64,000 nt of DNA from Amycolatopsis umgeniensis (GCF_014205155.1 NZ_JACHMX010000001.1:8928001-8992000); one strand, 5' to 3'. Shown: positions 7,936-17,528, counted from the stretch's first letter. The notes: generated from the sequence alone by a model not told the origin. Numbers and translations are program-made.

Positions 7936-10713
7936 GTGGTCAATAGCCCTTCTCAGACCCCGGCCGAGGCCTACGCCGCCTCCCAGCGCCGAGCGCAGTA
8001 TCCCCAGCTGACCCGCTTCGCGGCGGAGTCGTCTTTCGAATTCGACGACTTCCAGGTCCGCGGTTGCGAGGCGCTCGAAGGCGGGCACGGCGTGCTCGTC
8101 TGCGCGCCCACCGGCGCCGGGAAGACCGTGGTTGGCGAGTTCGCGGTGCATCTCGCCCTCGCCGAAGGCCGCAAATGCTTCTACACGACACCCATCAAGG
8201 CGTTGTCGAACCAGAAGTACGCCGACCTCGTCGGCCGCTACGGCGCCGACGCCGTCGGTCTGCTGACCGGTGACACCTCGATCAACGGCAATGCGCAGGT
8301 CGTGGTCATGACCACCGAAGTCCTGCGCAACATGCTCTACGCCGGGTCCTCGACCATCGGTGAGCTCGCCTACGTGGTGATGGACGAGGTCCACTACCTC
8401 GCCGACCGGTTCCGCGGCGCGGTCTGGGAAGAGGTCATCCTCCACCTGCCGGAGCACGTCCGGGTGGTCGGTCTGTCGGCCACGGTGAGCAACGCCGAGG
8501 AGTTCGGCGAATGGCTCGTCGAGGTCCGCGGCGACACCACCGTCGTCGTCGACGAGCATCGTCCCGTGCCGCTGTGGCAGCACATGCTGGTCGGCAACAG
8601 GCTGATGGACCTGTTCGCGGGCCAGGAGGAACACGCGCCCGGTGCCGAACTGCGGATCAACCCCAGCCTGCAGCGTCGTACCGAAGAGGTCGGCCGAGGT
8701 TTCGCCCCGGCCGGGATGCGCGGGCCGCGGGGGCGGCGCGGGGCGCCGTCACGGATGCCGCGATTCCGGCCACCGTCCCGTACGGACACGGTCGAGCGAC
8801 TGGACAACGCCGGTCTGCTCCCCGCCATCGTGTTCATCTTCTCCCGCGCCGGCTGTGACGCCGCCGTGGGCCAGTGCGTCCGGTCCGGGCTGCGGCTCAA
8901 CGGTCCCGAAGAGGTCGAGAAGGTCCGCCGCATCGTCGCCGAACGCACGAAGGACCTGCCGGAAGGCGATCTCGGAGTCCTCGGCTTCTGGGAGTGGCGT
9001 GAGGCGCTCGAACGGGGTATCGCCGGGCACCACGCGGGGCTGCTCCCGGCGTTCAAGGAGACCGTCGAGGAGCTGTTCGTCCAAGGTCTGGTGAAGGTCG
9101 TCTTCGCCACGGAGACGCTCGCGCTCGGCATCAACATGCCCGCGCGCACCGTGGTCCTGGAACGGCTGGTCAAGTACAACGGCGAGGCGCACGTCGACCT
9201 GACGCCGGGCGAGTACACGCAGCTCACCGGGCGCGCCGGACGGCGCGGAATCGACGTCGAGGGCCACGCCGTCGTCGCCTGGCAGCCGGGGATCGACCCG
9301 AAGCAGGTCGGCGGGCTCGCGTCGACGCGGACGTACCCGCTGCGCTCGTCGTTCCGGCCCGGCTACAACATGGCGGTGAACCTGGTCGCCCAGGTCGGTG
9401 CGGACGCGGCCCGTGGCCTGCTGGAACAGTCGTTCGCGCAGTTCCAGGCCGACCGGTCGGTGGTCGGGACGTCGCGGCGGATCGAGCGGAACAAGGAGGC
9501 CCTGCGGGGCTACACCTCCGCCATCACGGGCGATTTCGAGGAGATGCTCGAGTACGTCGAGCTGCGCACGAAGATCTCGGCCAGGGAGAAGGCGCTCTCG
9601 CGGCAGAACACCTCCGCGCGCCGGGCGGGCACGGCCGAGTCGCTGGAGAAGCTCCGCAAGGGCGACGTCATCGCCGTCCCGGCGGGCAGGCGGGCGGGGC
9701 TGGCCGTCGTCGTCGATCCGGGCCTCGACCCGATCCGCGAACCTCGGCCCGTCGTGGTCACCGAGGATCGCTGGTCCGGGCCGCTCTCGGTCGCCGACTT
9801 CCCGTCACCCGTCGAGGCGCTGGGGAACATCAAGCTGCCGAAGCACATCGAGCTGCGCTCACCCAAAACCCGTCGGGACATCGCTTCGAGTCTCCGTAAC
9901 GCGGGAATCTCCTTGCCCGGCAGGCAAAAGCGCCGCGCCGGGGCCAATGAGGACGGTGAGCTGGCCGCGCTGCGCCGTGCGTTGCGCGCGCATCCGTGCC
10001 ACGGGCTGGCCGAACGCGAGGCGAACCTCCGCTGGGTGGAGCGATACCAGCGCCTCACGGCGGAGACAGAGCAGCTGGAACGCAAGGTCGCCGCGACCAC
10101 GCATTCGCTCGCGCGCGCGTTCGACCGCATCCTGCGGCTGCTCGGTGAGCGCGGCTACCTCGGTCCCGAATCCCAGCGGAACGGCGAGGATCGCGTCACC
10201 GAACACGGCAAGCGGCTCACCCGGCTCTACAGCGAGTCCGATCTGCTCGCCGCCGAATGCATTCGGCACGACGTCTGGAAGGGCCTGGCGCCCGCCGAAC
10301 TCGCGGCCGTCGTCTCGACGCTGGTCTTCGAGGCCCGCCGTGACATCGCGGGGGAACCGCGCCTGCCCGCGGGCAAGGTGCTCGACGCTTGGCAGGCGAC
10401 AACGCGCCTGTGGATGGAGCTCACCGAGGACGAGCGGCAGCACAAGCTGGACCGCACCCGTGAGCCCGACGCCGGGTTCGCGTGGCCCATCTACCGCTGG
10501 GCGCGCGGCGAATCGCTGGAGAAGGTCCTCACCGCCGCCGAGGCGAACGGGCAGGAGTTGTCCGCCGGCGACTTCGTGCGGTGGTCGCGGCAGGTCATCG
10601 ACCTGCTGGACCAGATTCGCGACGTCCTCGGCCGGGCCGATCCGGTGGGCGCGGCGGCTTCGGACGCCGTGAAGGCTCTGCGGCGCGGTGTCGTCGCGGC
10701 CGGCGGCGCTTAG
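7936..10713 (+). CDS. helY: HelY-type DEVH-box superfamily 2 RNA helicase
   Basis: This is a Ski2/Mtr4-like helicase of 925 aa if begun at the GTG at 7936; an in-frame GTG at 7900 would add 12 residues. Walker A (APTGAGKT) lies near residues 57-64, the DEVH box (VMDEVHYL) near 150, and motif VI (QLTGRAGRRGID) near 437-448. The C-terminal half has the DSHCT-like region of HelY and Mtr4. Mycobacterial HelY is an RNA helicase that sits near tatC, so the synteny fits. A hairpin follows the stop codon. Confidence 0.92.
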   Translation: MVNSPSQTPAEAYAASQRRAQYPQLTRFAAESSFEFDDFQVRGCEALEGGHGVLVCAPTGAGKTVVGEFAVHLALAEGRKCFYTTPIKALSNQKYADLVGRYGADAVGLLTGDTSINGNAQVVVMTTEVLRNMLYAGSSTIGELAYVVMDEVHYLADRFRGAVWEEVILHLPEHVRVVGLSATVSNAEEFGEWLVEVRGDTTVVVDEHRPVPLWQHMLVGNRLMDLFAGQEEHAPGAELRINPSLQRRTEEVGRGFAPAGMRGPRGRRGAPSRMPRFRPPSRTDTVERLDNAGLLPAIVFIFSRAGCDAAVGQCVRSGLRLNGPEEVEKVRRIVAERTKDLPEGDLGVLGFWEWREALERGIAGHHAGLLPAFKETVEELFVQGLVKVVFATETLALGINMPARTVVLERLVKYNGEAHVDLTPGEYTQLTGRAGRRGIDVEGHAVVAWQPGIDPKQVGGLASTRTYPLRSSFRPGYNMAVNLVAQVGADAARGLLEQSFAQFQADRSVVGTSRRIERNKEALRGYTSAITGDFEEMLEYVELRTKISAREKALSRQNTSARRAGTAESLEKLRKGDVIAVPAGRRAGLAVVVDPGLDPIREPRPVVVTEDRWSGPLSVADFPSPVEALGNIKLPKHIELRSPKTRRDIASSLRNAGISLPGRQKRRAGANEDGELAALRRALRAHPCHGLAEREANLRWVERYQRLTAETEQLERKVAATTHSLARAFDRILRLLGERGYLGPESQRNGEDRVTEHGKRLTRLYSESDLLAAECIRHDVWKGLAPAELAAVVSTLVFEARRDIAGEPRLPAGKVLDAWQATTRLWMELTEDERQHKLDRTREPDAGFAWPIYRWARGESLEKVLTAAEANGQELSAGDFVRWSRQVIDLLDQIRDVLGRADPVGAAASDAVKALRRGVVAAGGA

Positions 10714-10721
10714 TGGGTCTG

Positions 10722-10761
10722 GTGAGTGGTCAAGACGGTTCTGCCCGCCTTGACCACTCAC
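10722..10761. terminator. Hairpin downstream of helY; repeat family C copy
   Basis: Perfect 13-bp arms GTGAGTGGTCAAG (10722-10734) and CTTGACCACTCAC (10749-10761) enclose a 14-nt loop, beginning 9 bp after the helY stop. There is no T-tract, so termination strength is uncertain. The left arm plus GACGGTT matches two other sites in the window (32306-32325 and 47862-47881). Apart from this hairpin, I see nothing recognisable in 10714-10903. Confidence 0.6.
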
Positions 10762-10903
10762 GAGGCGTTGGGCCGACCGGCGGATCGAGTTGCGCCGACA
10801 CCACCCGGGAACAGTGGGCAGGGGCGCCGACCTGTGGTTGGATCGCCCACGACGGCCATGTCAGACGGCCGGTGACGATGGCGGAACAGGCGGAGGCGAA
10901 ACG

Positions 10904-11698
10904 ATGAGCACGCCGTATGGCGGCAACGACCCGCAGCAGCAGCCCCAGTGGGGGCAGCAGCCGGGCTACGGGCAACAGCCGGGCGGCTCTCAACCGCCGA
11001 GTGGTCCGCAGCAGCAGCCGCAGTGGGGACAGCAGCCGCAGTACGACCCGTCGCAGACGCAGCAGCAACAGCCCCAGTGGGGCCAGCAGCCCGCACCCTA
11101 CGACCCGTCGCAGCAGCAGCCGGGGTATCCCCAGCAGCAGCCCGGTTACGACCCCTCCCAGACGCAGCAGCAACAGCCGCAGTGGGGTCAGCAACCCCCG
11201 CAGTACGGCCAGCAGCCGGGCTATCCGCAGAGCGGGCCCCAGCAGCAGCCCGGCTACCCGCAGAGCGGCCCGCAGCAGCAGCCGCAGTACGGGCAGCCGC
11301 AGCAGCAGGGCCAGTACGAATACGGCCAGGGCCAGTTCCAGGGCACCCAGGGCGAGGCGCAGGACAAGCCGAAGTCCAAGAAGGGCCTGTTCATCGGGAT
11401 CGGCGCGCTCGTGGTGATCATCGCGGCGGTCGGCATCCTCGGGTTCGTCACACCGGGCTGGTTCAACACCCAGGTCTTCAACAACACCCAGATGCAGACC
11501 GACGTGCAGAAGCTGCTCACCGAGACCTACGGGATCAAGGAGATCAGCGCGGTCTCCTGCCCCTCGGGCCAGGAGGTCAAGGACGGGGTGAAGTTCACCT
11601 GCACCGCCACGATCGAGGGCAAGCCGCAGGAGGTGCCGATCACCGTGAAGGGTGACACCGGCAACTACGAGGTCTCGCCTCCCGCCGTCACCAAGTAA
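10904..11698 (+). CDS. DUF4333 membrane protein with Gln/Pro-rich N-terminal repeats
   Basis: The ATG at 10904 has GGAGG at 10892-10896 and gives 264 residues. Residues about 9-145 are a low-complexity cytoplasmic region built of PQWGQQP-, YDPSQ- and GYPQSGP-like repeats. A transmembrane helix (about 162-184, LFIGIGALVVIIAAVGILGF) leads to an exported DUF4333 domain (about 195-262) with two cysteines (VSCPSG and FTCTAT) that could pair. The same domain recurs in the lipoprotein at 12974-13366. Function of DUF4333 is unknown; it is common in actinobacterial envelopes. The gene precedes an Eis acetyltransferase by 41 bp. Confidence 0.85.
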   Translation: MSTPYGGNDPQQQPQWGQQPGYGQQPGGSQPPSGPQQQPQWGQQPQYDPSQTQQQQPQWGQQPAPYDPSQQQPGYPQQQPGYDPSQTQQQQPQWGQQPPQYGQQPGYPQSGPQQQPGYPQSGPQQQPQYGQPQQQGQYEYGQGQFQGTQGEAQDKPKSKKGLFIGIGALVVIIAAVGILGFVTPGWFNTQVFNNTQMQTDVQKLLTETYGIKEISAVSCPSGQEVKDGVKFTCTATIEGKPQEVPITVKGDTGNYEVSPPAVTK

Positions 11699-11739
11699 AC
11701 GACGGGCGCCGGGGGCGGTCGATCCTGCATGATCGTCCC

Positions 11740-12939
11740 ATGAGCGACTTCTCAGTGCGGCTGCTGCGGCCAGACGAGGATCGGGCCGCGACGGACGTTT
11801 TCAGGCGCGCCTTGCACGCCAGGGAGATGACCGACGAGGAATGGTCGGCCATCTCCCCGTCGATGCAACCGGACCGCGGGTTCGGCGCGTTCGACCCGGA
11901 GTTGATCGGCACCGTCCGGTCCTTCGATTCGGAAGTGACGCTGCCCGGCGGCGGCATCACGCCACTCGCCGCGGTCAGCCTCGTCGGCGTCCGAGCCGAC
12001 CGCATCCGGCGTGGCGTGCTGACCGGCCTGATGCGCGCCCAGTTCGAGGATTTCGCCGCGCGCGACGTCCCCGCGGCGATGCTGCACGCGTCCGAAGGCG
12101 CCATCTACGGCAGGTTCGGTTACGGCATCGCCGCGCGGGGCAAGTCGATCGAGATCGACAGGCACCGGGCCCGATTCCGCCAGGAGGTTCCGGCCGGTGG
12201 GCAGATCTCCTTGCTGGACCTGGAAAGCACCATCGAGCAGTGGCCGTCGCTCTTCGACGCCCTGCCGCGCACCCGGCCCGGGATGATCGCGCGGAGCCCG
12301 CATCTGTGGCCGGGCTACGAGCGGGAAGTGCGGCGGGCGACCACTCCTGTCACGACCGCCGTGCACCGAGGCGCGGACGGGGTCGACGGCTACGTCACGT
12401 ACACCGTCGAGAGGGCCAAATTCGATGCCCCGTCGCTGCTGAAGGTCCAGTCCTTCCACTACGCGGGTCCTGACGCGTTCGCCGGGTTGTGGCGTTACCT
12501 GCTGTCGGTGGACCTGGTCGACCGCATCACCGCCGAGAAGCGGCCACTCGACGAACCCGTCGAGTTGCTGTTCGCGGACCCGCGGCGCGTGACCGTGCAG
12601 AAGACCCAGGACGAGGGCTGGCTCCGGTTGGTCGACGTCGCGAGGATGCTGGGCGCCCGCACGTACCGGAGCGAACCGGTCGTCATCGAAGTCACCGATC
12701 GCTTCCTGGACCACAACTCCGGCCGGTACCGCCTGTCCGAGGACGGCGCCGTCCGCACCACCGGCCCGGCGGATCTCGCGATGGACGCCGACACCTTGTC
12801 GATGCTGTACCTCGGCGGCTGGCGCGCGTCGGATCTCGCGGTCGCCGGACGCGTCCGTGCCACCGGCGAACTCGCCTTGGAACGGGCGGACCTGCTGTTC
12901 GGCACGCGAGTGAACCCCTGGTGCGGTACCTTCTTCTGA
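11740..12939 (+). CDS. Eis-family GNAT N-acetyltransferase, copy 1
   Basis: The 399-aa protein has the three-part Eis architecture: an N-terminal GNAT domain with the acetyl-CoA loop region VRADRIRRGVLTGLMRAQ, a central GNAT-like domain, and a C-terminal SCP-like domain ending WCGTFF. In M. tuberculosis Eis the C-terminal carboxylate is part of the active site, and this end is preserved. Eis enzymes multi-acetylate aminoglycosides and some peptides or proteins in the cytoplasm. A paralogue with the same ending lies at 13411-14631, each preceded by a DUF4333 gene. The native substrate is unknown. Confidence 0.9.
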   Translation: MSDFSVRLLRPDEDRAATDVFRRALHAREMTDEEWSAISPSMQPDRGFGAFDPELIGTVRSFDSEVTLPGGGITPLAAVSLVGVRADRIRRGVLTGLMRAQFEDFAARDVPAAMLHASEGAIYGRFGYGIAARGKSIEIDRHRARFRQEVPAGGQISLLDLESTIEQWPSLFDALPRTRPGMIARSPHLWPGYEREVRRATTPVTTAVHRGADGVDGYVTYTVERAKFDAPSLLKVQSFHYAGPDAFAGLWRYLLSVDLVDRITAEKRPLDEPVELLFADPRRVTVQKTQDEGWLRLVDVARMLGARTYRSEPVVIEVTDRFLDHNSGRYRLSEDGAVRTTGPADLAMDADTLSMLYLGGWRASDLAVAGRVRATGELALERADLLFGTRVNPWCGTFF

Positions 12940-12973
12940 CGTTGGAAGATCACACTCCCGGGGGTGGAGAAGC

Positions 12974-13366
12974 TTGAGCAGGCGAGCCGTCGCGACGGTC
13001 GGTCTGTGCTGCGCCGCTTTCGCGGTGCTGGCGGCGTGTTCGGACAGTCCGGTGCCCGCGCCGGCGACGAAGACCGTCACGGTCCCGCCGACGACGAGCA
13101 CGCCCGCCACCGGCAGCACATCGGGCGGTTCCTCCAGTGCTCCGGGCAGGGTCTTCGACCCGAGGACCATGCAGGCGGACGTGAAGAAGGTCCTCACCGA
13201 GACGTATCAGCTCAAGGACGTCGGCGACGTGCTCTGCCCGTCCAACCAGACGGTCAAGGACGGCGGCACGTTCAGTTGCACGGTCCAGGTCGGCGGGGAG
13301 GGCAAGACCGTCACGATCACCGTCACGGGTGACGACGGCCGCTACGAAGTCGGCGCGCCGGGCTGA
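12974..13366 (+). CDS. DUF4333 lipoprotein
   Basis: The TTG at 12974 (purine-rich GGTGGAGA just upstream) opens a 130-aa protein. It has a lipoprotein signal peptide with lipobox LAAC (Cys about 22), a Thr/Ser/Pro-rich linker to about residue 58, and a DUF4333 domain beginning MQADVKKVLTETYQLKDV. That domain closely mirrors MQTDVQKLLTETYGIKEI in the protein at 10904-11698, including the cysteine pair. It should be anchored to the outer face of the membrane. It is followed 44 bp later by the second Eis gene, so the DUF4333-Eis unit is duplicated. Confidence 0.85.
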   Translation: MSRRAVATVGLCCAAFAVLAACSDSPVPAPATKTVTVPPTTSTPATGSTSGGSSSAPGRVFDPRTMQADVKKVLTETYQLKDVGDVLCPSNQTVKDGGTFSCTVQVGGEGKTVTITVTGDDGRYEVGAPG

Positions 13367-13410
13367 AAACCGGTTGGGTTCGCGGGGGCCGGACGGCAGG
13401 ATCTCCTGTC

Positions 13411-14631
13411 ATGAGCGAATTCCATGTGCGTGCCGTGGCCGAAGGCGAGCAGCGGGCCTGCCTCGAAGTCCTCGAAGAGGCCTTGCACGCCAAGCCGATC
13501 TCGGACGAAGCCTGGGCGAAGATGGCCCCGACTTGGCCCGCCGCGGGGAAGTTCGCCGCGTTCGACGACGACGGCACCCCCGTGGGGATCGCCAGTTCCT
13601 TCGAGATCGAGCTCACTGTCCCGGGTGGACGGAAGCTCACCACCGCGGCGGTCGACGGCGTCGGCGTCCGCGCGGACTGGACCCGTCGCGGGATCCTCAC
13701 CACGATGATGGCCGCGCAGTTGGAAGACTTCGCCGCCCGTGGAATCCCGCTGGCCGCGCTGCACGCTTCGGAAGGTGTGATCTACGGCCGCTTCGGTTAC
13801 GGCACGGCCACCTTCAGCAAGGGTGTGTTCGTCGAACGCCCCCGCGCCCAGGTCCGCGACGGCGTGGGACGGGACGGCGTGGTCAGGTTCGTCACCCCGG
13901 CCGAGGCGGTCCAGCGCGTTCCCGCGCTGTACGAACGCTTCGAGGGAACGCGGCCCGGGTTCGCCTCCCGCCCCGCCCAGTGGTGGCCGGGCTTCTTCGA
14001 CAGGCTCGTCGCCGGGAACGACGGATATCGCGTCGCCATCCACAGTGGACCGGACGGGGACGACGGTTTCGTCGTCTACCGGACCATCGACGCGCGGGAC
14101 CGGCAGGCGCCGGAACGCGGAGCGATCCTGGAGATCCGTGAACTCGAGGCAGCGACACCGCGGGCCTGGGCGGGACTGTGGCGCTTCCTGCTGCAGATCG
14201 ACCTGGTCTCGGCTGTCGCCGGACGGGGCCGCCCGATGGACGAGCCCGTCGCCGAACTGCTGACCGACCCGCGTGCGGTGAACACGACCGAGGTCATCGA
14301 CGACCTGTGGGTCCGGCTCGTCGACGTGCTCGCGGCCCTGCGGGCGCGCACCTACGGCACCGCGGAACCCGTGGTGCTGGAGGTGTTCGACAAACAGCTT
14401 CAGGACAACAACGGCCGATACGCCGTCGGCCCGGACGGCGTGGAACGCACCACCGCCGAGCCGGAACTTCGGTTGGACGTCAGCACCTTGTCGTCGCTGT
14501 ACCTCGGCCATGGCCTGTTCACCGATCTGGCGTTGTCCGGCCGCGTCGAGGTGCTGGACGAGGCGGCGGCCGTCCGTGCGGACACGCTGTTCCACACCGC
14601 CCGTGCCCCGTGGTGCGGGACGTTCTTCTAA
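13411..14631 (+). CDS. Eis-family GNAT N-acetyltransferase, copy 2
   Basis: This 406-aa protein is a clear paralogue of the Eis protein at 11740-12939. It shares segments such as VGVRADWTRRGILTTMMAAQ, HASEGVIYGRFGYG and the C-terminal WCGTFF. All three Eis domains appear complete, so both copies are probably active. The 3' end overlaps the convergent pirin gene by four bases. Divergence between copies is considerable, which argues for an old duplication with possible division of substrates. Confidence 0.9.
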   Translation: MSEFHVRAVAEGEQRACLEVLEEALHAKPISDEAWAKMAPTWPAAGKFAAFDDDGTPVGIASSFEIELTVPGGRKLTTAAVDGVGVRADWTRRGILTTMMAAQLEDFAARGIPLAALHASEGVIYGRFGYGTATFSKGVFVERPRAQVRDGVGRDGVVRFVTPAEAVQRVPALYERFEGTRPGFASRPAQWWPGFFDRLVAGNDGYRVAIHSGPDGDDGFVVYRTIDARDRQAPERGAILEIRELEAATPRAWAGLWRFLLQIDLVSAVAGRGRPMDEPVAELLTDPRAVNTTEVIDDLWVRLVDVLAALRARTYGTAEPVVLEVFDKQLQDNNGRYAVGPDGVERTTAEPELRLDVSTLSSLYLGHGLFTDLALSGRVEVLDEAAAVRADTLFHTARAPWCGTFF

Positions 14632-15596
14632 GCCGGATTGCGCCGTGGTTTGATCCGCACCTGCGGTAACGCGGGTGCGGGCAACCACGCCGTCGTCCCC
14701 TCGTAGCCGTCGACGCGCCCGAAGCGGCTTGCCTGTGCCTGCCACGCCTCGCGGTACTCGGCGATCTCGTCGTGGCTGCGGCCCACGAAGTTCCACCACA
14801 TGACGAGTTCCTCGGTGAACGGTGCCCCGCCGAGGAGGAGCACCCTGGCCGGTACGTCGCCGTGGTTGGCCAGCTCCAGCCGCTTCGGACCGGGTGCGAG
14901 GTAGGCGAGCTCCCCGGTCCCCAGCGCGGTGCCGGCGACGGTGACCGAGCCGATGTCCTGCAGGACGCCGTGTTCGAAGGCGGAATCGACGTCGAGGGCC
15001 GAGGTCGCGCCGGGCTCGAGGGTGAGTTCGGCGCCCAGCAGGGGAGTGAACGCCGGGACCGGCGAGGTGATCCCGGCGAGGCTGCCGAGGAAGACCCGCG
15101 CGGTGGCACCGGGCAGCCGCGTCAGCGGCGGTGCGTGGTGCCGGAAGTCCCGTGCGGTGTCACGGTGTTCGTCCGGCAGCGCGATCCACAGCTGGACACC
15201 GTGCAGAGCCGACGTGTCCGGTGTGGACACTTCGGAATGCGCGATGCCGTGCCCGGCGGTCATCAGGTTGAGTTCGCCCGGCCGGACCACGGCCCGGGTG
15301 CCGATGCTGTCGCGGTGCTCGATCTCGCCGCTGAACAGCCAGCTCGCGGTCTGCAACCCGGTGTGCGGATGCGGCGCGACGTCCATCCCGCCGGACTCCG
15401 ACACGTCCTGCGGTCCGTAGTGGTCGGCGAAACACCACGCGCCGATCAGGGACCGCTGCCGCTGCGGAAGGGTCCGGCGGACCCGGATCGCGCGCGGCCC
15501 GCCGAGCGGGACTTCACGCGGGGTCAGGACGGTGACGCCGTCGCCGGGCCGGTCCCGGCACAGCAACTCGGCCGGTTCGGTCTCGGTGTTGCTCAC
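14628..15596 (-). CDS. Pirin-family bicupin protein
   Basis: The 322-aa protein shows pirin motifs: PHPHTGLQTASWLFSGEIEH and the following MTAGHGIAHSEVS carry the metal-binding His/Glu residues of the N-terminal cupin. A second, degenerate cupin and a C-terminal region (EELVMWWNFVGRSHDEI) complete the fold. Bacterial pirins bind iron, and some degrade flavonols such as quercetin or act in redox signalling. The GTG start overlaps the stop of the exonuclease gene (GTGA, 15593-15596), suggesting translational coupling. The link between the two functions is unclear. Confidence 0.9.
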   Translation of the reverse strand: MSNTETEPAELLCRDRPGDGVTVLTPREVPLGGPRAIRVRRTLPQRQRSLIGAWCFADHYGPQDVSESGGMDVAPHPHTGLQTASWLFSGEIEHRDSIGTRAVVRPGELNLMTAGHGIAHSEVSTPDTSALHGVQLWIALPDEHRDTARDFRHHAPPLTRLPGATARVFLGSLAGITSPVPAFTPLLGAELTLEPGATSALDVDSAFEHGVLQDIGSVTVAGTALGTGELAYLAPGPKRLELANHGDVPARVLLLGGAPFTEELVMWWNFVGRSHDEIAEYREAWQAQASRFGRVDGYEGTTAWLPAPALPQVRIKPRRNPA

Positions 15597-16537
15597 GGCT
15601 TGGGGAGCGCGGCCAGCAGACGCTCCACCGAACGGCCGAGATTCCAGCGCTCCGCCAGTTCCGCGACCTTGTCCGGGTCAGCGGGCTCGGACGGGACCGT
15701 GTCCGGACGGGACTGTTCGACCGGCGCGTCGGCCGCGACCCGGACGACGGTCGGCGCGACGGCGAGGTAGTCGGCGGCGTCGGTCAGCCGCAGCCGCGTC
15801 TTGAGCGGCACCCGCGAGTCGCCCGCGTTGGACGCCTCGATGAGCTCCTGCAGCGAACCGAACTGGGTGATCAGCTTCGCCGCGGTCTTCTCGCCGATCC
15901 CGGCCACGCCGGGCAGGCCGTCCGACGGGTCGCCTCGCAGCGCGGCCATGTCGGCGTAGCCGGGGCCTGCGTTGGCGGCCGGGATCCCATACTTCTCGGC
16001 GAGCTCGTCCGGGCCGAGGATCTCGGCTTTGTTCCAGCCCTTGCCGACGTAGATGACCACCGTGGGGGTCGGCTCGTGGCGCACGAGCTGGAACAGGTCG
16101 CGGTCACCGGTGATGACCTCGACCGAGGACTTCTTCTCACGGATCGCGAGCGCGCCGATGACGTCGTCGGCCTCGTATCCGGCCGCTTCGGCCGTCGCGA
16201 GCCCGAAGGCCTCCAGCAGTTCCAGGATGATCGGCACCTGCGGGGTGAGCGTGTCCGGCACTTCTTCGACGTCGCCGCCCTCCGGGACCTCTTCGGCCAC
16301 GCGGTGCGCCTTGTAGCTGGGCAGCAGGTCGGTGCGGAACTTCGGCCGCCAGTCCGCGTCCAGGCAGGCCACGAGCCGGGCGGGCCGCCGGTCGACGAGG
16401 ATCCGCGCGATGGTGTCGGTGAATCCGCGTACGGCGTTGACCGGCGTCCCGTCCGGGGCGGTCATCGACTCGGGCAGTGCGTAGAACGAGCGGAAGTAGA
16501 GGCTCGCGGAATCAAGGAGGGCGAGAGGTCCGGTCAC
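15593..16537 (-). CDS. 5'-3' exonuclease (FEN-like, PolA N-terminal domain type)
   Basis: From GTG at 16537 the protein has 314 residues and begins VTGPLALLDSASLYFRSFYALPES, the conserved FEN start. Acidic metal-binding residues occur in CLDADWRPKFRTDLLPSYKAHR, AAGYEADDVIGALA and VITGDRDLFQLV, and the helix-hairpin-helix DGLPGVAGIGEKTAAKLI is present. It is a stand-alone version of the DNA polymerase I exonuclease domain, expected to remove RNA primers or flaps. In-frame sequence upstream of the GTG has no better ribosome binding site. Confidence 0.93.
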   Translation of the reverse strand: MTGPLALLDSASLYFRSFYALPESMTAPDGTPVNAVRGFTDTIARILVDRRPARLVACLDADWRPKFRTDLLPSYKAHRVAEEVPEGGDVEEVPDTLTPQVPIILELLEAFGLATAEAAGYEADDVIGALAIREKKSSVEVITGDRDLFQLVRHEPTPTVVIYVGKGWNKAEILGPDELAEKYGIPAANAGPGYADMAALRGDPSDGLPGVAGIGEKTAAKLITQFGSLQELIEASNAGDSRVPLKTRLRLTDAADYLAVAPTVVRVAADAPVEQSRPDTVPSEPADPDKVAELAERWNLGRSVERLLAALPKP

Positions 16538-16598
16538 GCGGACAGCCTGCCATGACCTTCCCGCCCTGCCCACTTGCCGCGCCCTGCGCGTGCCGGAC

Positions 16599-17528
16599 TC
16601 AGATCTCGATCATGGACTCCTGTACCCGGTTCAGGTCGTCCTCGCTCAGCGGGATTCCCGCCACCAGCGTGAACCGCAGGCCGTCGGCGTTCCAGGAGTA
16701 GACGTGCTCGGCCCCGTCGTCGGGCTGGAAGGGGGCACCGTCCTCCGGCCGCTGGTCCACGACGACCGGGTATCGGCCGGCGGGGACGGTGAGCACGGTC
16801 CGGTACGCGCCGGTGATCCAGTTGCCGCTGCTGGAATTCATCCCCACGCCACCCGGCCAGTAACGCGGCACCTGAGCCCACCGCGCCGTGGCGGCCCGGA
16901 CGTCGTAGGGCTGATCCAGGAGTTCTTCGAACTGTGCTGTGCTCGGAATCGGGAGCATCGGGCCGTCCCATTCGAACAGCTCGTCACCGAGAACCGCGTC
17001 CGGCGTGAAGTCGGTGAACTCCACGACGTGTTCGTATCCAGGCGGGCCGAGACGACGGAAGAGCCGTACCCCGGTGGCGGCGTCGACCGCTACCAGCTCG
17101 CCGTCTTCCGTTTCGTACTCCCAGGTCGGGCGGCCGATCCGGGTGCCGGCGGAGATACCCGACGGCGTGGTTTCCCACCAGTAGTCGTCCAGCATCACTC
17201 GACCGACGAGGGGGCGGCAAACCGCCGTGATCTCGTGATGCGTCGACGACGGCCCCCCGGAGTGGACTACCTCGTAGGACGGCGGCTCACCCGGCCGGTC
17301 GAAGATCCACTGTGCCCGCACGTCGCTGATGTAGAGCGGTTCGCCGTCCACCTCGGCGAACCGGCGTTCGTCGGCGGAGCGGTGCCACAGCTTGATCGTG
17401 CGCGGCGCCGCTCCCGATCCGGTCACCCTTACGGTGCCCGCCACGGCGACCCGGAACGCCGCGGCCATCAGGCCGCTCAATTCGGGCCAGCTCGGCACGC
17501 TGAGGTCCGCGTGAACATCCTCGGTCAT
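16599..17528 (-). CDS. Hypothetical protein, possibly LolA-like fold
   Basis: This 309-aa protein has no signal peptide and no membrane segment. Repeated strands such as TIKLWHRSADERRFAEVDGEPLYISDVRAQW resemble the LolA-like beta fold seen in several actinobacterial proteins, but I am not sure. It has a Trp/Tyr-rich middle (LDDYWWETTPSG, RIGRPTWEYE). It is flanked by the exonuclease gene downstream and an FMN reductase upstream, both on the same strand, with a hairpin between it and the reductase. Function is unknown. Confidence 0.7.
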   Translation of the reverse strand: MTEDVHADLSVPSWPELSGLMAAAFRVAVAGTVRVTGSGAAPRTIKLWHRSADERRFAEVDGEPLYISDVRAQWIFDRPGEPPSYEVVHSGGPSSTHHEITAVCRPLVGRVMLDDYWWETTPSGISAGTRIGRPTWEYETEDGELVAVDAATGVRLFRRLGPPGYEHVVEFTDFTPDAVLGDELFEWDGPMLPIPSTAQFEELLDQPYDVRAATARWAQVPRYWPGGVGMNSSSGNWITGAYRTVLTVPAGRYPVVVDQRPEDGAPFQPDDGAEHVYSWNADGLRFTLVAGIPLSEDDLNRVQESMIEI

